From: Clavulina sp. PMI_390
Lineage: Eukaryota; Basidiomycota; Agaricomycetes; Cantharellales; Hydnaceae
DNA: 64,000 bases
Assembly: GCA_015039315.1 (NCBI GenBank)
Contig: WIDE01000034.1
Span: forward strand, 121,250-185,249
Direction of reading: 5' to 3'
Below the pieces are notes generated by a model. It was not told the origin of the DNA. It did not search any database and saw nothing but the letters and a program-made list of their open reading frames with translations. Positions 1 through 11,791 of the stretch are shown here, piece by piece (the first letter of the stretch is position 1; every line of letters begins with the position of its first letter). Position numbers and translations under genes: made by a program.

Positions 1-1623
1 ATTTTCGAAGTTGTCTCATGTTCGTGAGAGAGCAAGAAAAATGAGAGGGGAGAGGACCCATTCTGTTGGGGTAACTGCCAAGCGAAACGGTAATATTTGC
101 AGATGGCAAATTTTACCTCCAAGCACTGGCATTCAAGCTAATTCCCAATGTGAATACGAGCGCGATGTTACTTCAAGTAGGTCCTGGCTTGGGACAATAA
201 TTGTCATGGATGGATTATGGTCTCTGGTTGTTGTGGAATGATCACACGAATAATCAAATTTGGGCTTGTATTCATAGAACAACCTGGCATACCTGTATTG
301 CCGGGGTGGCATCGTTCCTATATCTGACTGGAGGCGTATTCCCAAGCCAAGCTTGAGTATTAATCTCTGGCGGGTAGCGCTTGCTCTCTCTTGCACTAGT
401 GCCAAGACCAATGTGGCGCGCAGATCACTGGCTCACAATGCACAACAAACCGATGGAGATATTATAGAAGATCAAGGAAGCTTGATGGCTAACCCTGGGA
501 CTCTGTATAAGCACCGCTTCTCAATAGGAGTCATGTCTTTCCCATTTCTCATTTTCTCGCAGGACCGCGGGTTTGGATTGACGTGTTGAGCGAACAAAAA
601 TAGCCCGAAGGGAAAAAACTGGCCGTATTGAAGGAGAGCAAGATGGAAATCTATAGTGCCGTCCAGAAATGCTATAGCTTCAGAAGCATCCTTGCACGCA
701 AACACGACTGAGGTAGAGGCGGGAGGAGATGATGTTTAGGTTCCAGTATTGGCACAAAGAGGTCCTATACCCCAGGGGCTCATGGACGTAGCTATTTGCA
801 GCAGTAATCTCGCTAAGGAGGGTCTGAGAGGCAAGGGTGGAGAGTACGCTAGGTCGCAGCAACACACAACAGCACCTCTTGACGAACGTGGGAAGTGGAG
901 GCGTTGCTTCATCTAGGTTCCCCACATCTGATCCAGTTGCCACCATCCCTATCCCAATCGCTAAGGGTTTTTAGTATCCACAAAACGGGAAGTGGCTCGA
1001 TATAGGGCTCGATACGTAGAACCCTCTCAACGCGGTTTATCCGACGTGGCTTCTCATTCTCCGTCGATCCGGCGGACCTCATCCCCACATTCTGATGAGC
1101 GTAGTTCTGTTCTACCGGCGTCCTTTAGTGGTTCATATTGAGGCTTTTTTCTGTTGAATCAAGGGCGGAATAGGCTGTTAATCCCTAAGTATCTCGTCAA
1201 CTTTAGGGTCGGCCGGGCATAGGGATCTTCCACACCGAACATTGAGTGAGCAGAAATCGAGACTAATCATTCAAAATTCTTCTGTCTACGGGCGGGTGTA
1301 GAAATCTCAAGCCTCTCCACCGCAGACCGGTGAATATAACAACCTCGGCATCCTAAATCTTGGAAATTGAGGCTACGAAATTAGCACCGAGTTAAACAAT
1401 GTCTTGGCAATGCCTCCAAGGAAGTATCACCAGACAACCTATCACCATTAGTCAATGATATTCGGGAGAAGGAAACGGGAGTGGCTCTATAAATCCCAAA
1501 TTAGCAGAGTCGGAGGAGGCGCAAGCGAGTGTACAGGGGATCAAGAAAATCATTCGTCAGAAACCAAGTGGGATCATATGGTGAGGGCGCAGAAACAGAT
1601 TATCGTGGGCCCCCCAAACTGGC
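1..1623. other. No gene recognised
   Basis: About 1.6 kb upstream of the Clr2-like gene's 3' end. Only short, mutually overlapping open frames occur on both strands; none shows a domain, a splice-site pattern or similarity to other parts of the window. Treated as intergenic or decayed sequence. Confidence 0.6.
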
Positions 1624-2834
1624 CTATGGATTGTGCGTGAGTATTCGCTGGACATAGTAGATCATCCTCTCTCCCCGCATCAACATGCAGAACTGCAGAG
1701 AGGGTCTTGGCAATTGGCACACCTTTTTTCGCTTGCTGCGGCTAACGTACTCGCGATCACAATACTGGCATCGACATGAGCCTTCCATCCCGCCGATGAG
1801 CCATTCGGCATGTTCGAAGAATTCTTCGGGAGAGCGGAACTTGACAACCGTGGAGGAGCCACAGAGATATAGGTCGCTTGCTCGATGGTTTTGGCCCTCC
1901 GGACGCCACTGTTCAAAGAGAGCATACCCATCTGGGAATCCAGCCAGAGTGAAGGAGGAGCCAGCTACAAAGGGACGGCGTGATCATTATGAGGAGTATC
2001 TCAGTGTTAATGGGGAGCATAAAGGGGAGGGATTGAACGTTATATCGACGTACGGAAGAGTTCGTCAGGATCGTCGTATATTCGGGTGCTCAAGTGTGTC
2101 GCAATTTTCTTGAACCACCTCTCAACCTTAGCCCTCCTCCTCTTCGCTTCATCTTGGCGGACCTGTTGGCGATCCTCATTAGCTGCAAAGTCGTCGATGC
2201 GAAGAAACGGTTTCCCTGTGGGGAGTGTGGCGTCGTGTCGGTTAGGACCGCGGGTAAAGTACGTTTCAGGCCAGTTTTCCTGACTCCCATCCGATACAGT
2301 GAATGATATGGGGATGAGATTTGTAGAGGCAGAGGGAATGGAGTTCGGCTGGGCAGAGATGGATGGAGCTACGGGTCGCGCTGAAGGAAAGGTGAAGGGA
2401 GCCTGAGGTGACGATTTACGTTCGGCTTTGGAGCCGGACGCAGACGAGGTTGATGGCACTTTAGGAGGCTCATCAGAGGGACCAGAAGAGACACCATCGG
2501 GGACCGCTTCATGAGCGGGATCAATCGTGCCACTATCGCCTGTAGAATCGTTCCAATCAAACTCTGTCCTGGGCAAGTCTGAACTTGTGATCTGGCCGTC
2601 AACTTTCAGAATAAAGCCCATTAGACGGCGGATCGAATGGTCGACACGAGAGACTTGATTCAATGAGCTGTGGTCGTGTGCCTGGGGAAGGAATACACCT
2701 GGGAATGTGATTCTCGTTGCTTGGGGGTTCGCTTTTAGTTCCCGTTCCCACGTGACCAGCTCAACTTCCTTATTTGGGCCAAGTGCTGTCAACATGGTTT
2801 TCTGTCTGCTGGTGGCCCCGAGAGGCTTGACCAT
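1624..2834 (-). CDS. Clr2-like (cryptic loci regulator 2 N-terminal domain) protein, possibly truncated
   Basis: Two exons are inferred: 2834-2054 and 1964-1624, joined across an 89-bp intron with a consensus GTACGT donor and a TTTGTAG acceptor that keeps the frame. Exon 1 gives an N-terminal half with a Ser/Pro-rich low-complexity middle and a basic end (RRRAKVERWFKKIA). Exon 2 starts GSSFTLAGFPDGYALFEQW, then DLYLCGSS, then FRSPEEFFEHAEWLI followed by CRCQYC. This order (GY.LFE, YL.GS, FRSP.EF..HA.WL, C-x-C-x2-C) is the hallmark I associate with fungal Clr2 transcription-silencing proteins, which in fission yeast belong to the SHREC heterochromatin complex. The product is about 373 residues, and the C-terminal Clr2 domain of full-length relatives is not visible before the TAG, so the gene may be truncated or have unrecognised 3' exons. 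Family assignment is from remembered motif pattern, not a search. Confidence 0.55.
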
Positions 2835-3243
2835 ACTTGTTTATCTCCTTGCAATCGCACGAGCCTGTTTGACATAAAGAGGAAGCTGCTTAATGGAGCT
2901 GGGTACTTTCAGCCATCGCTCGCGTCGCGGCAATGGTCTCTCGGGTGTCGCCGCCAGCGGCGCTGGGACTATCCACTTCAAGATCACTGCTGCGTTTGAG
3001 CTCTTTTGCGACTAAGCACTCTCTGCTCCTCCTGGAGGTTGTGACGTCTCCTGCATCAGTCAGGACGATGCCTCCTCATTGATTCCGGGCCCCGACTGAG
3101 ACCGACTGCGGGCCCCGTAACGACACGTGCACGCGGCAAATGTCAGGCTCGCTGACGCGCTCTTGACTATCGCCAAAAATACAAGTACTTTACAATGACG
3201 AGAAAGGTTTCCTCAAAACGCTGCTTTCTCCTCGCATTAGCCC
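2835..3243. other. Intergenic; duplicated upstream region of SDR genes
   Basis: Divergent spacer between the Clr2-like gene and SDR copy A. From about 3020 to 3243 it matches 6860-7062 upstream of SDR copy B (shared landmarks GCATCAGTCAGGA and TACAAGTACT), so the SDR duplication included the promoter region. Confidence 0.6.
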
Positions 3244-4662
3244 ATGTCTCTCAAGGACACATATCGCGGGGTCAAAGAATTGCTCTTTCCGCATAAAACG
3301 TCATGGATGACAGCCGATACACCTGATCTATCCGGGAAGGTGATGTTGATCACTGGAGGTAACAGCGGTATAGGTGAGGACTAAATTTTATACTATTTTT
3401 TTACCTGCCTACCGAAACCTGACGTGGAGTGTGCTTTGTTCTCAAGGGAAGCAGACCGCTCAAGTGCTGCTCGAACGAAACGCCAAGGTCTACATTACTT
3501 GTCGCTCCCTTGAGAAGGCTCAAACTGCGCTGAATGATCTCAAGATATCAACCGGAAAGACGGATGACAACGTGAGAGCCTTGAGTATGGACCTCGGAGA
3601 CCTTGCAACCGTAAAGGCTGGCGTCGTCGAGTTCTTGAGGTATTGATACATTTCTCCGCTAGATCCGTGTGTCAATGTAATATATAATCAAGATATCTAA
3701 TAACGGCTGCGACAATACAACCTTTTTCTCCAGGAAAGAATCTCGCCTGGATGTTTTGTTCAACTCGGCTGGCGTCATGATGCCACCCATTTCAATGCTC
3801 ACTTCACATGGACATGACGCACAGTTTGGGACCAACGTCCTCGGTCACTTTTACCTCACTCAGCTGCTAATCCCCGCCCTTATTGCTAGTGCTACGTCAT
3901 CGCCAGACGAACATGCTCGTATTGTCAACTTGTCCTCAACTGCCCAATGGTTCACGCCACCCCCCAAACAAGGTGGTCCAGTCGATTATGGGACTCTCGT
4001 CGATGGACATGCGCGGAACAAGCTTGGAGTAGTCAAATTGTACAATCAATCGAAGGCTGTGAGTGCCTCCTTTGCAGCTTTGACACTACAAAGACCGATC
4101 CATTGACATAGTGGCTGGCCACCATGATAACAGGGGAACGTGCTCTTATCAAATGCCCTTGCTCGGAAATACGGATCTTTGGGGATTATCTCGATATCCG
4201 TGAGCCCTGGTGCGTCAAGCTCGTCATGAGAAACTCGTTCATCCGTCTCTGATTCAGCTCCTGGGGTGGCCTGCAGGTAACATCGCGACTGGTCTCCAAC
4301 GGTATACTCCATCGGTGGGCCGATGGCTCTTAGTGAGTTGCTCTCAGGGTGTCAGGATGGCTTAGCTCCAAGTACTGACTCCACCCAATCTAGGGATTTA
4401 TCTTGTACGACGTCTCATACGGAGCGATCAATCCTGTATACGCTGCTACGACAGCTGAGGCCCTCCAACTCAATGGAAAGGCGAGCATGCTTATGAATGA
4501 TCGTCCCTCCGAGTGCTCAAACACATTTACATTGTGATTCACTAGTGCTTGGGGCCATGGGTCGCGCCGTTCGAGCCACGTTCAGATCTCAGTGACGAAC
4601 ACCACGAAGAGAAGTTGTGGGAGTGGTGTGAGGGAGAGGTAAAGAGGCTTGTCTCTGTCTGA
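3244..4662 (+). CDS. Short-chain dehydrogenase/reductase (SDR), copy A
   Basis: Classical SDR: an NAD(P)-dependent oxidoreductase of unknown substrate, probably cytosolic. The ATG at 3244 opens MSLKDTYRGVKELLFP. The cofactor motif TGGNSGIG falls at residues 37-44, followed by VYITCRSLEKAQ, the NSAGV stretch (NAG-type motif), NLSSTAQW with the catalytic Ser region, and the active-site motif YNQSK (YxxxK). Reading needs several short introns: after GIG, after EFLR, after the YNQSKA exon, after SVSPG, after GRWLL and after LQLNGK. The last intron has a GC donor (AAG/GCGAGC). The C-terminus ELWEWCEGEV-type tail (KLWEWCEGEVKR) is shared with copies B and C. Length is about 310 residues, normal for the family. 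No disabling change was seen. The upstream and downstream flanks are duplicated around copy B. Confidence 0.85.
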
Positions 4663-6460
4663 ATACCCTAGCGAGTTCCTCGAGGAGGGTGGCGCGAAGT
4701 CATTGCAACGCCAGGAAACTCAGCAGTATCGGTAGGTTGATTAGTACTTGTCAATCAAGAAGGTCTGGTAATGACATGCATCGGGGCGGCGAGTTGGGGG
4801 TAATCAAATAGGGCTAGATCAGCTTTTGCGCGGGGTTTATTGAAGGTTGACTCAAGAATGTTCGTTTGGAGTCGAGCTAGATTCTAGAGTTCCGGTTCAC
4901 AAACGATCGAATGAGTCGCGCAAATCGGGAGGAAGGGGCGTAAGGTTTCACAAAATACGAAACCCCTACCCTGAGATGCTGTTCTGACGCTAATGCTGCT
5001 ATTTTACTGACAATTCCAACCTTTGGGCAGAGTGCTGAAAATGGGGTGCCGATCACGTGAGCTCCTGCCTGATCTTCACAAGCCCGCACGGAAGGTTGAC
5101 TACCTTGTACGCTTGCGGCGAAGGGCTTATCCTCGTCCTGAATGATTCGATAAAACGACAAACACTATCTCATCGATGGCGCCGATATTGGACCTGGAGG
5201 TTGAGCATTGATGTTAGACGTGGATCACGGCCCCCGGGCCTTTCAGGTTTCCTACTGACCAACCACTTTACCTCCTAGCGATCTCCTGCCCATCACCACA
5301 ACTCGGGACCCACACATCACTATATAATTTGTGAACTCATTTATTACACTTCGTGAGCGATGTGCGTCGACGTCGGTCGAGTTTCACGCCGCATTACCAA
5401 TCGAGAGCGGCTCGTCACCACCTCTACAGATGTGCCCCCGCCGCATTAGGCTAAAATGGTGCCAGTTCCATCAAAGGCTAGGACGCCATGCTTCTGTGCC
5501 ACGATCCTGGTGATAGCGCGCCCGTCAACGTAAAGGTGTCATCACTGTCATGGAGTCCCCACCAAACACGCACAAGTTCGCTGATATTTTCCTCTCTTGA
5601 CACCCACCTTACAAGGCGCAGCTCGTGAAACTCTGGCCCGCCGCCAGCGTATACTTCTTGAAATATCTAACATCAATTCATATCACTTCGTCCACTTCGC
5701 AAGACAATCCTGGGGAGTAACAACTCGGACCTCTTGTGTTTGGACAGTTTGTTCTAGGCACGGAGCAATCCATGAGCCACATGATCAATTTGTCCTTTCG
5801 TTCGAATGTCATGAACAAGGAAAAGCTTTTCATACTAAGCCAAGCTGGGCGGCATTCGCGAAGCTCAGAATTCTCACCCATCCTGTTCATCCCTCTCTCG
5901 TGGGCTGAACTTCACGCCGTACTGCTGATGCTTCTTAACGCCTGTAAGTACGGACCGCACTACCCCATCAGGCTCATGGAGCGTAGCTGAATGCAGGGTT
6001 GGACTTCTAACTACTACACGCTCCATCTATTATGTACGTCAATTCTTCTACCTTCGACACCTCGAGCATTGGCATCTTAAAGAACTAGAGATCAGTGGCC
6101 CTTCTGAATTGTCGTGCTGTCTCTCGAATAGTTCCCGCGGCGTTGCTGTTCCGCGCTCCCTAGCCCCGTGTATATTCGCCTTTAGTTGCGGATCTCGTGA
6201 TGGAAACTACTGCCTTCACTATATGTTTGGAGTTCGCGTGAAGTTGATCTTGCTCTCGCGAGCTACGGTGCGTTGTATCGCATTGCTCGCAAACTGCGGC
6301 TGCAGATGTGCGCCTGACTGAGTCTTCATCGCCACTATGGCCACAGCAATATACAGTGACTGGAGATTCGAGAGCGCCCACCTGACCCGCAACTTAATGT
6401 TCTTTTCCCTCGGTGCTGTGTCTACTTTGTTACTTCCCTAACATGGCCGTCGATCACGGC
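4663..6460. repeat. Duplicated non-coding block downstream of SDR copy A
   Basis: No gene is seen. From about 4860 to 6400 the block is collinear with about 9010-11010 downstream of SDR copy B. Shared landmarks include AACTCGGGACCCAC (near 5300 and 9465), GTTTCACGCCGCATTACCAA (near 5380 and 9555), and TCTCGCGAG.TAC near 6255 and 10935. The match is diverged, with indels. The short open frames in it are not conserved between the copies, which argues against coding. An SSP gene follows the copy-B block but none follows this one. Confidence 0.7.
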
Positions 6461-7062
6461 ACGACGACTCGTGGGCTGGATAATAGCTAGTCAGAATGAG
6501 TACATACTGACTGACATTCAATATAAGGGACCCAAGAATTGTAAACAGCCGAAAGCTCGAACAATCTTATAGATCATATCCGTAGGTCTAATTGCCTCAT
6601 CTATTTGCAAAATTCAATCTACATTGGGTATTGAATAACTCCTAGGCATCAAATGATAGCCTTCTATATTTGTATTAGCAGACCTCATTCTATCTAGTTG
6701 TTGTACACACCGAGGGAATGGGCGCTTACTACGGTTACATCTCATAGAGTTTTTCGAGCATCGCCGCAGAACCACGCTGAGATTGGCATGATCCAGTTCA
6801 TTGTCGCTTTTCGATTTTCAGTACCTTCTTTTTGATTAGGAGTCGCTTATCAGTACTTAAGGACATGACACCTAACGCATCAGTCAGGATGGTATCTACT
6901 CATTGATTTCGGCGCCCGACTCAGACAGACTACGGCCCCGCGACGACACTTACACGCGAGAATTTTAGGTTCGCTGACGCTCTCTGAGCTTTTCTCAAAC
7001 TACAAGTACTCCTACGGGGATAATGGTGAGCTTAAAAAGCCGTTCCCTCCTCACCCAAAACC
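6461..7062. other. Intergenic; upstream region of SDR copy B
   Basis: No gene is seen. The last 200 bp (6860-7062) are the duplicate of the copy-A upstream region. The first part is AT-rich and matches nothing else I recognise in the window. Confidence 0.55.
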
Positions 7063-8458
7063 ATGTCTCTCAAGGACATATACCACGGAGTCAAAGAGCT
7101 GCTCTTCCCTCACAGGACACAATGGACGATCGATGATACACCTGATTTAGCGGGGAGAGTTATGCTGATCACTGGAGGTAACAGTGGTATAGGTTAGTAC
7201 TACTCTTCTCCCTCGACTGGAATTTTACCTGGAGCATGTACACTCTTTAGGCAAGCAGACGGCCCAAGTGTTGCTGGAGCGAAATGCCAAAGTATACATT
7301 ACTTGCCGTTCTATCGAGAAAGCTCAAGCTGCGTTAAAGGATCTCAAGAAATCAACTGGAAAGACGGGTGGTGATACGAGAGCCTTGATCATGGACCTTG
7401 GGGACCTTGCAACTGTGAAGGCTGCTGTCCGCGAATTCTTAAGGTCACTGTCCATTTATCGGCTCGATTCATTGTCATGCACCCCATAAACCGACGAATT
7501 GACCATGCATGTTCCGATCTCATCCTTCCTCTAGTCAGGAATCTCGTCTCGATGTTCTGTTCAACTCTGCTGGCGTCATGATGCCACCTATTTCAATGCT
7601 CACGTCACATGGTCATGATGCGCAATTTGGCACCAACGTCCTTGGCCATTTCTACTTGACTCAGTTGTTGATGCCCATCCTCGTTACTAGCGCAAAAACA
7701 TCGTCGGATCAACACGCTCGTATCGTGAACCTATCCTCAACTGCTCAATGGTTCACAACACCTCCAAAACAAGGCGGTCCTGTCAATTATAGAACTCTCA
7801 TCAGCGGTGATGCGCGGAATGGACTAGGAGTGGGCATATTATATAACCAATCAAAAGCGGTGAGGGTATCGTCCACAACTTGGCATCATTGTAGCATTCA
7901 TATCCTGCCCTGTTGCTATAACGATCAGGGAAATGTGCTTTTATCAAACGCTTTGGCACGGCGATACGGATCTCTTGGGGTCGTATCGATATCCGTCAGT
8001 CCTGGTGCGTCATCTGAATCGTTTAGAGACACGTCCATTTCTTTCGCATGCCTAATTTTCCTATCGACCCTCTTTAGGGAACATTGCAAGCAATCTCCAA
8101 CGCTATACTCCATTGGTTGGCCGATGGCTCTTAGTGGGTTATTCTAGAACAGCCGAAGCCTTGGTTTTTGGTATTGACTCTACCTGCCCAGGGCTTTATC
8201 GTATACGATATCTCGTACGGAGCCATCAACCCGACGTACGCAGCTACGACACCCGAGGCTCTTCAACTCAATGGAAAGGCAAGCGTTCTTAGAATTCCAT
8301 TACCTAGAATGCTCAGATATATTGAAGCTACTAGTTCCTAGTGTTTGGGACCGTGGACTACGCCATTTGAGCCTCGCTCAGACCTCAGTGACGAACACAA
8401 TCAGGAGAAGCTATGGGAATGGTGTGAGGGAGAGGTAAAGAAGCTTGCTTTGGTTTGA
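7063..8458 (+). CDS. Short-chain dehydrogenase/reductase (SDR), copy B
   Basis: Closest paralog of copy A with the same exon layout. It starts MSLKDIYHGVKELLFP and carries the TGGNSGIG cofactor motif, VYITCRSIEKAQ, NSAGVMMPP, NLSSTAQW, YNQSK and the tail KLWEWCEGEVKK. All introns can be placed in frame at the same positions as in copy A, including a GC donor (AAG/GCAAGC) in the last intron, where copy C has a normal GT donor. The predicted product is about 310 residues and looks functional. The substrate is unknown. The gene is followed by a duplicated spacer and then by SSP copy 1, so SDR plus spacer plus SSP may be an ancestral unit. Confidence 0.85.
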
Positions 8459-9379
8459 ATGCGCTCTTAAAACTCTACCCTGCGCAAAAATTGTCGCAAT
8501 CCTGATAGAACTGCATGTAGATATGGGCACGATCGCGTGTAAATTCATTACTAGAGAATCCTTGTCAGTTGAGACGCTTAAGCAATGGTCTATATCGGCA
8601 AAGTGGATTAGAGTTTCATATGAAAGCCCGGAAGCCTTCGTGCAGCGTTCATTTGAGGACTATGAAGCCGTTTGTTGCAGTATGGCGGGTAGGAGTAACA
8701 AAAATTCAGACCTTACATTCTAGAGTCATAGTTTACAATTCTACAGCTCTACCTTACAATCCTACGTCTGTACCGTTCAATATTACATTCGTACACCACC
8801 AGCACGTAATCCTACCCATAAATTTTGCCCCTTTGCTGTCACCCCTCAAGCGGCGCTCATCGGCTCCGGGCGTCCCGTCGTTGACAATCGGCTCGCCGTC
8901 ATCGCCCGTTCATTGATCTTGCCGTCGGCGTTTTCCGGGACTAACGCGCTCATTGCGTCTGACATCGTCGTCGTCGCCGCCGTCAACCAGGTTTTTCGCG
9001 GCGCTCATGGGAGGTATTGAAAATCGTCCGTTCAGGGTTGAGCTACATCCCAAAGTTCCTAGTTCACATACAGTCGAACAAATCGCGCAAACCGGAAGGA
9101 AGAGGTTCGAGATTTCGCGAGACAGAATACCTCCTCCACGGGGTGTTATTCTGGCACTAAGTTCGTTGTTCTGTTGAGAATTCCATCCTCAGGGCGTGGT
9201 GGCGAAATGAGCTGCCGATCACGTGAATGAGCTCCTGCATGACTTTCCCAAACCGCAGGCAAGAGGGATTGCCTGTACGCCTGAGGCGGGCGGCCTATCC
9301 TCATCCTACACGATTCAATAAACTGTGAACGATATCTCGTCGTTCGCGTCCGCATTGGTCCTGCTGGATGAGCATCGAT
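8459..9379. other. Intergenic, no gene recognised
   Basis: Short open frames only. Part of this stretch (from about 9010) begins the duplicated non-coding block described next; 8730-8990 is pyrimidine-rich and CG-rich low-complexity sequence. Confidence 0.5.
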
Positions 9380-11260
9380 GATAGACCTGGATCACGGCCG
9401 CCTTTCTTCACGTTCCCCACCGTCAACCGCTTCGCCTCGTTGCGATCTCCTGACGATCAGCGCAACTCGGGACCCACGAATAAGTGCATAATCTGCAAAC
9501 CTTCCATCGTTTTATTAAACTTCGTCGTAAGCGAGTGCGTCGACGTCGGTCGAGTTTCACGCCGCATTACCAACCAAGCGCGGCTCAGCCTCTACAGATG
9601 TGTGCCCGCCTCATTAGGTTAGATTGGCATCATTCTTCAGCTAGAACATCATCCTTGTGTGCTACAATCTCGGCGGCGCGCGCCCGTCAACGTAAGGGTC
9701 TGATCACTGTCATAGACACCCAACCAAACACGCGGAATTTGGCTGGTATTTTTCTCTCTTTCCATTGATCTCATAGGAAGTAACTTTGGAATGGTATAAT
9801 CACCCTTTAAATTTGATGTCATAAGCAGAGCGAAGCCTGCCCCCCCGGCCAGGCTATGCAATGTACGCGAAGCTCAGAAGTGTCAGCCCATCCTGTTCAT
9901 CCCTCTCGTGTATACTTATTTCCACGCCGTAATGCTGACGCTTCTTTACTCCTGTAAGGAAGAACTGCGCTACCCCATTGGCCTCATAGAGCGTGCAGAG
10001 TTTGCCTTCTATCGCATTAGGCAAAGTCTCGGCCCACTAACTCCTACACGCCACATATAGGATGCGCATTCATGCTTCTACCTATTGTACGTTTAGGCTT
10101 CGTTACCTTAATGGGGCAGCTGCTACAGGTTGTAATGAGTTAGCCTCGGCAGTCAATGTGCAGACCGTCGCCGTGCAAATGGGTATCCCGCATCCGCTCT
10201 ATGTCTCCGCGCACGAATTGACAAGGTTAATCAGCAGTATTTCCAATTCTGAGATTCAGCGAAGGATGTGACTCGGAACCCCCGCTCAGTTGCATCTTGT
10301 CGATGCCGAAATAAGCTGGCCATTTGCCTAGACCTTTCCCTTTCCGTCCCGCCTTGTGAAAATCATGCTGCATGCCCGAAGCGAGTCAAGCGCTTTGACA
10401 AGCAGGATTGTCCGTCAGGATCATCAGTACCTTCTCCCCGCCCTCGATCAATCCACAGCGTTTTGGGTAGTTCAACCTAACCCAAGGAAAGGGCTTCGAG
10501 GGCTCAACTGTTCGTCTCCCAGGGCTCCCAATGCAGGGGAAATCTTCATCATTGCTCAAGGTCTAGACAGCCTGACCTTCGTCGCTTCGTTTCCTTTACG
10601 ACAACCGCGAGTCCATTTGTGGGTAGTCTCCGCCGGCTGTGGTTGACCCACACGTTTCTGACAATATCCCGATCTTATTCCTCCCATAGCGCAGACCATC
10701 AATATACTCATTTTGTATCGAGGACTGGCATCTCGAAGCACTGGAGATCAGTGGGGTCGCTGACTTGCCTTGCCTTGCTTCGAATAGGCCCCGGTTCCTC
10801 GACCGCAGCTCCCACGGTGTTGCCATTCCGCGCTCCATAGCTCCACATGCGCCCGCTTTCTGTCGCGGTCTCGGGTTGGAAATTCCTGAGCTGTCTATAT
10901 CTTTGGACTTCACGTGATATTGCACTCCAACTTCTCGCGAGTTACAGAGCCCATTGTATCTCGTTGCTCACGAGTGCGGCTGCAATAGTGTGCGCACACC
11001 TGACTGCTGTATTGCTACGGCTATAGCTTGATTATGACCACGAAAATCCCGGGCGTCTTGCTTCGCCTCAACTCTCGGCTCAGCAATGTCGTATTGCTGA
11101 GACTCTACTTCGTAGACACGCAGCAGTCGGAGACCCGAGAGCGCCCACCTGACCAGCAACTTATGCTTCTTTTTTTTTTTCTGGTTTCTCCAAGCTCTTT
11201 GTGCTCGCTGCACTCTCCATGGCACGGCCGTCGATTAAACTCTCTACAGTTGGTGGAGTG
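9380..11260. repeat. Duplicated non-coding block between SDR copy B and SSP copy 1
   Basis: Collinear with the block after SDR copy A (landmarks near 9465, 9555 and 10935). Its GGGACCC / ATTAAACTTC / TTTCACGCC core also recurs near 19640 and 23600 on the plus strand and near 19110-18990 on the minus strand, in each case upstream of an SSP gene. No conserved open frame runs through it, so it is a co-duplicated spacer rather than a gene. A T-run (about 14 nt) lies at 11168-11182. Confidence 0.65.
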
Positions 11261-11707
11261 TCTTCAGTTCTAATAGATCCTATTGCCCGAATTTGTAGGC
11301 TTCCGCCGTTGCCAACATTGTCCGGAGATTGGGAGATGATTATGAGCTACGACGCTAATATCAACGGCCAGCGGTCATCGTTTCTAACTTGCCTTCATTG
11401 ACGCGGCTGCTTCATTTGAAACCATAACGTTATATTCCCGACTTACTGCCTGTGACTTCGAAACCATGAATTTAGTCCCTCCGATTGGCTTCTGTCGCTT
11501 CTTCTACGTTTGAAGCGTATGCGAGTCCTCGAGGGGCATCCAACCTCGATTGGGTCATCTATCCCAGAAAGGAGTAACAGCGCAGCCTCTACCGCGCGAG
11601 CCAGCAATATTCGCTACTTTCCAAAGGCACTGTGGAAAATCCAATTGGCCTGGTGGGGAGAGGATTCCTACAAATGCCTCGATAGCAGACTTCTTTCTCA
11701 GCGAAAG

Positions 11708-11716
11708 CATAAAAGG
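11708..11716 (+). promoter_or_regulatory. TATA-like box of SSP copy 1
   Basis: CATAAAAGG lies 84 bp upstream of the SSP1 ATG. The same element sits 84-99 bp upstream of all five SSP copies, which supports a real core promoter. Confidence 0.6.
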
Positions 11717-11791
11717 CGGTCTACTGGGAGGTTCCACCCATCACTCTTCACTCCTCAAAATTCCTCATCACTCCCATCCTCCAACTTAAAG

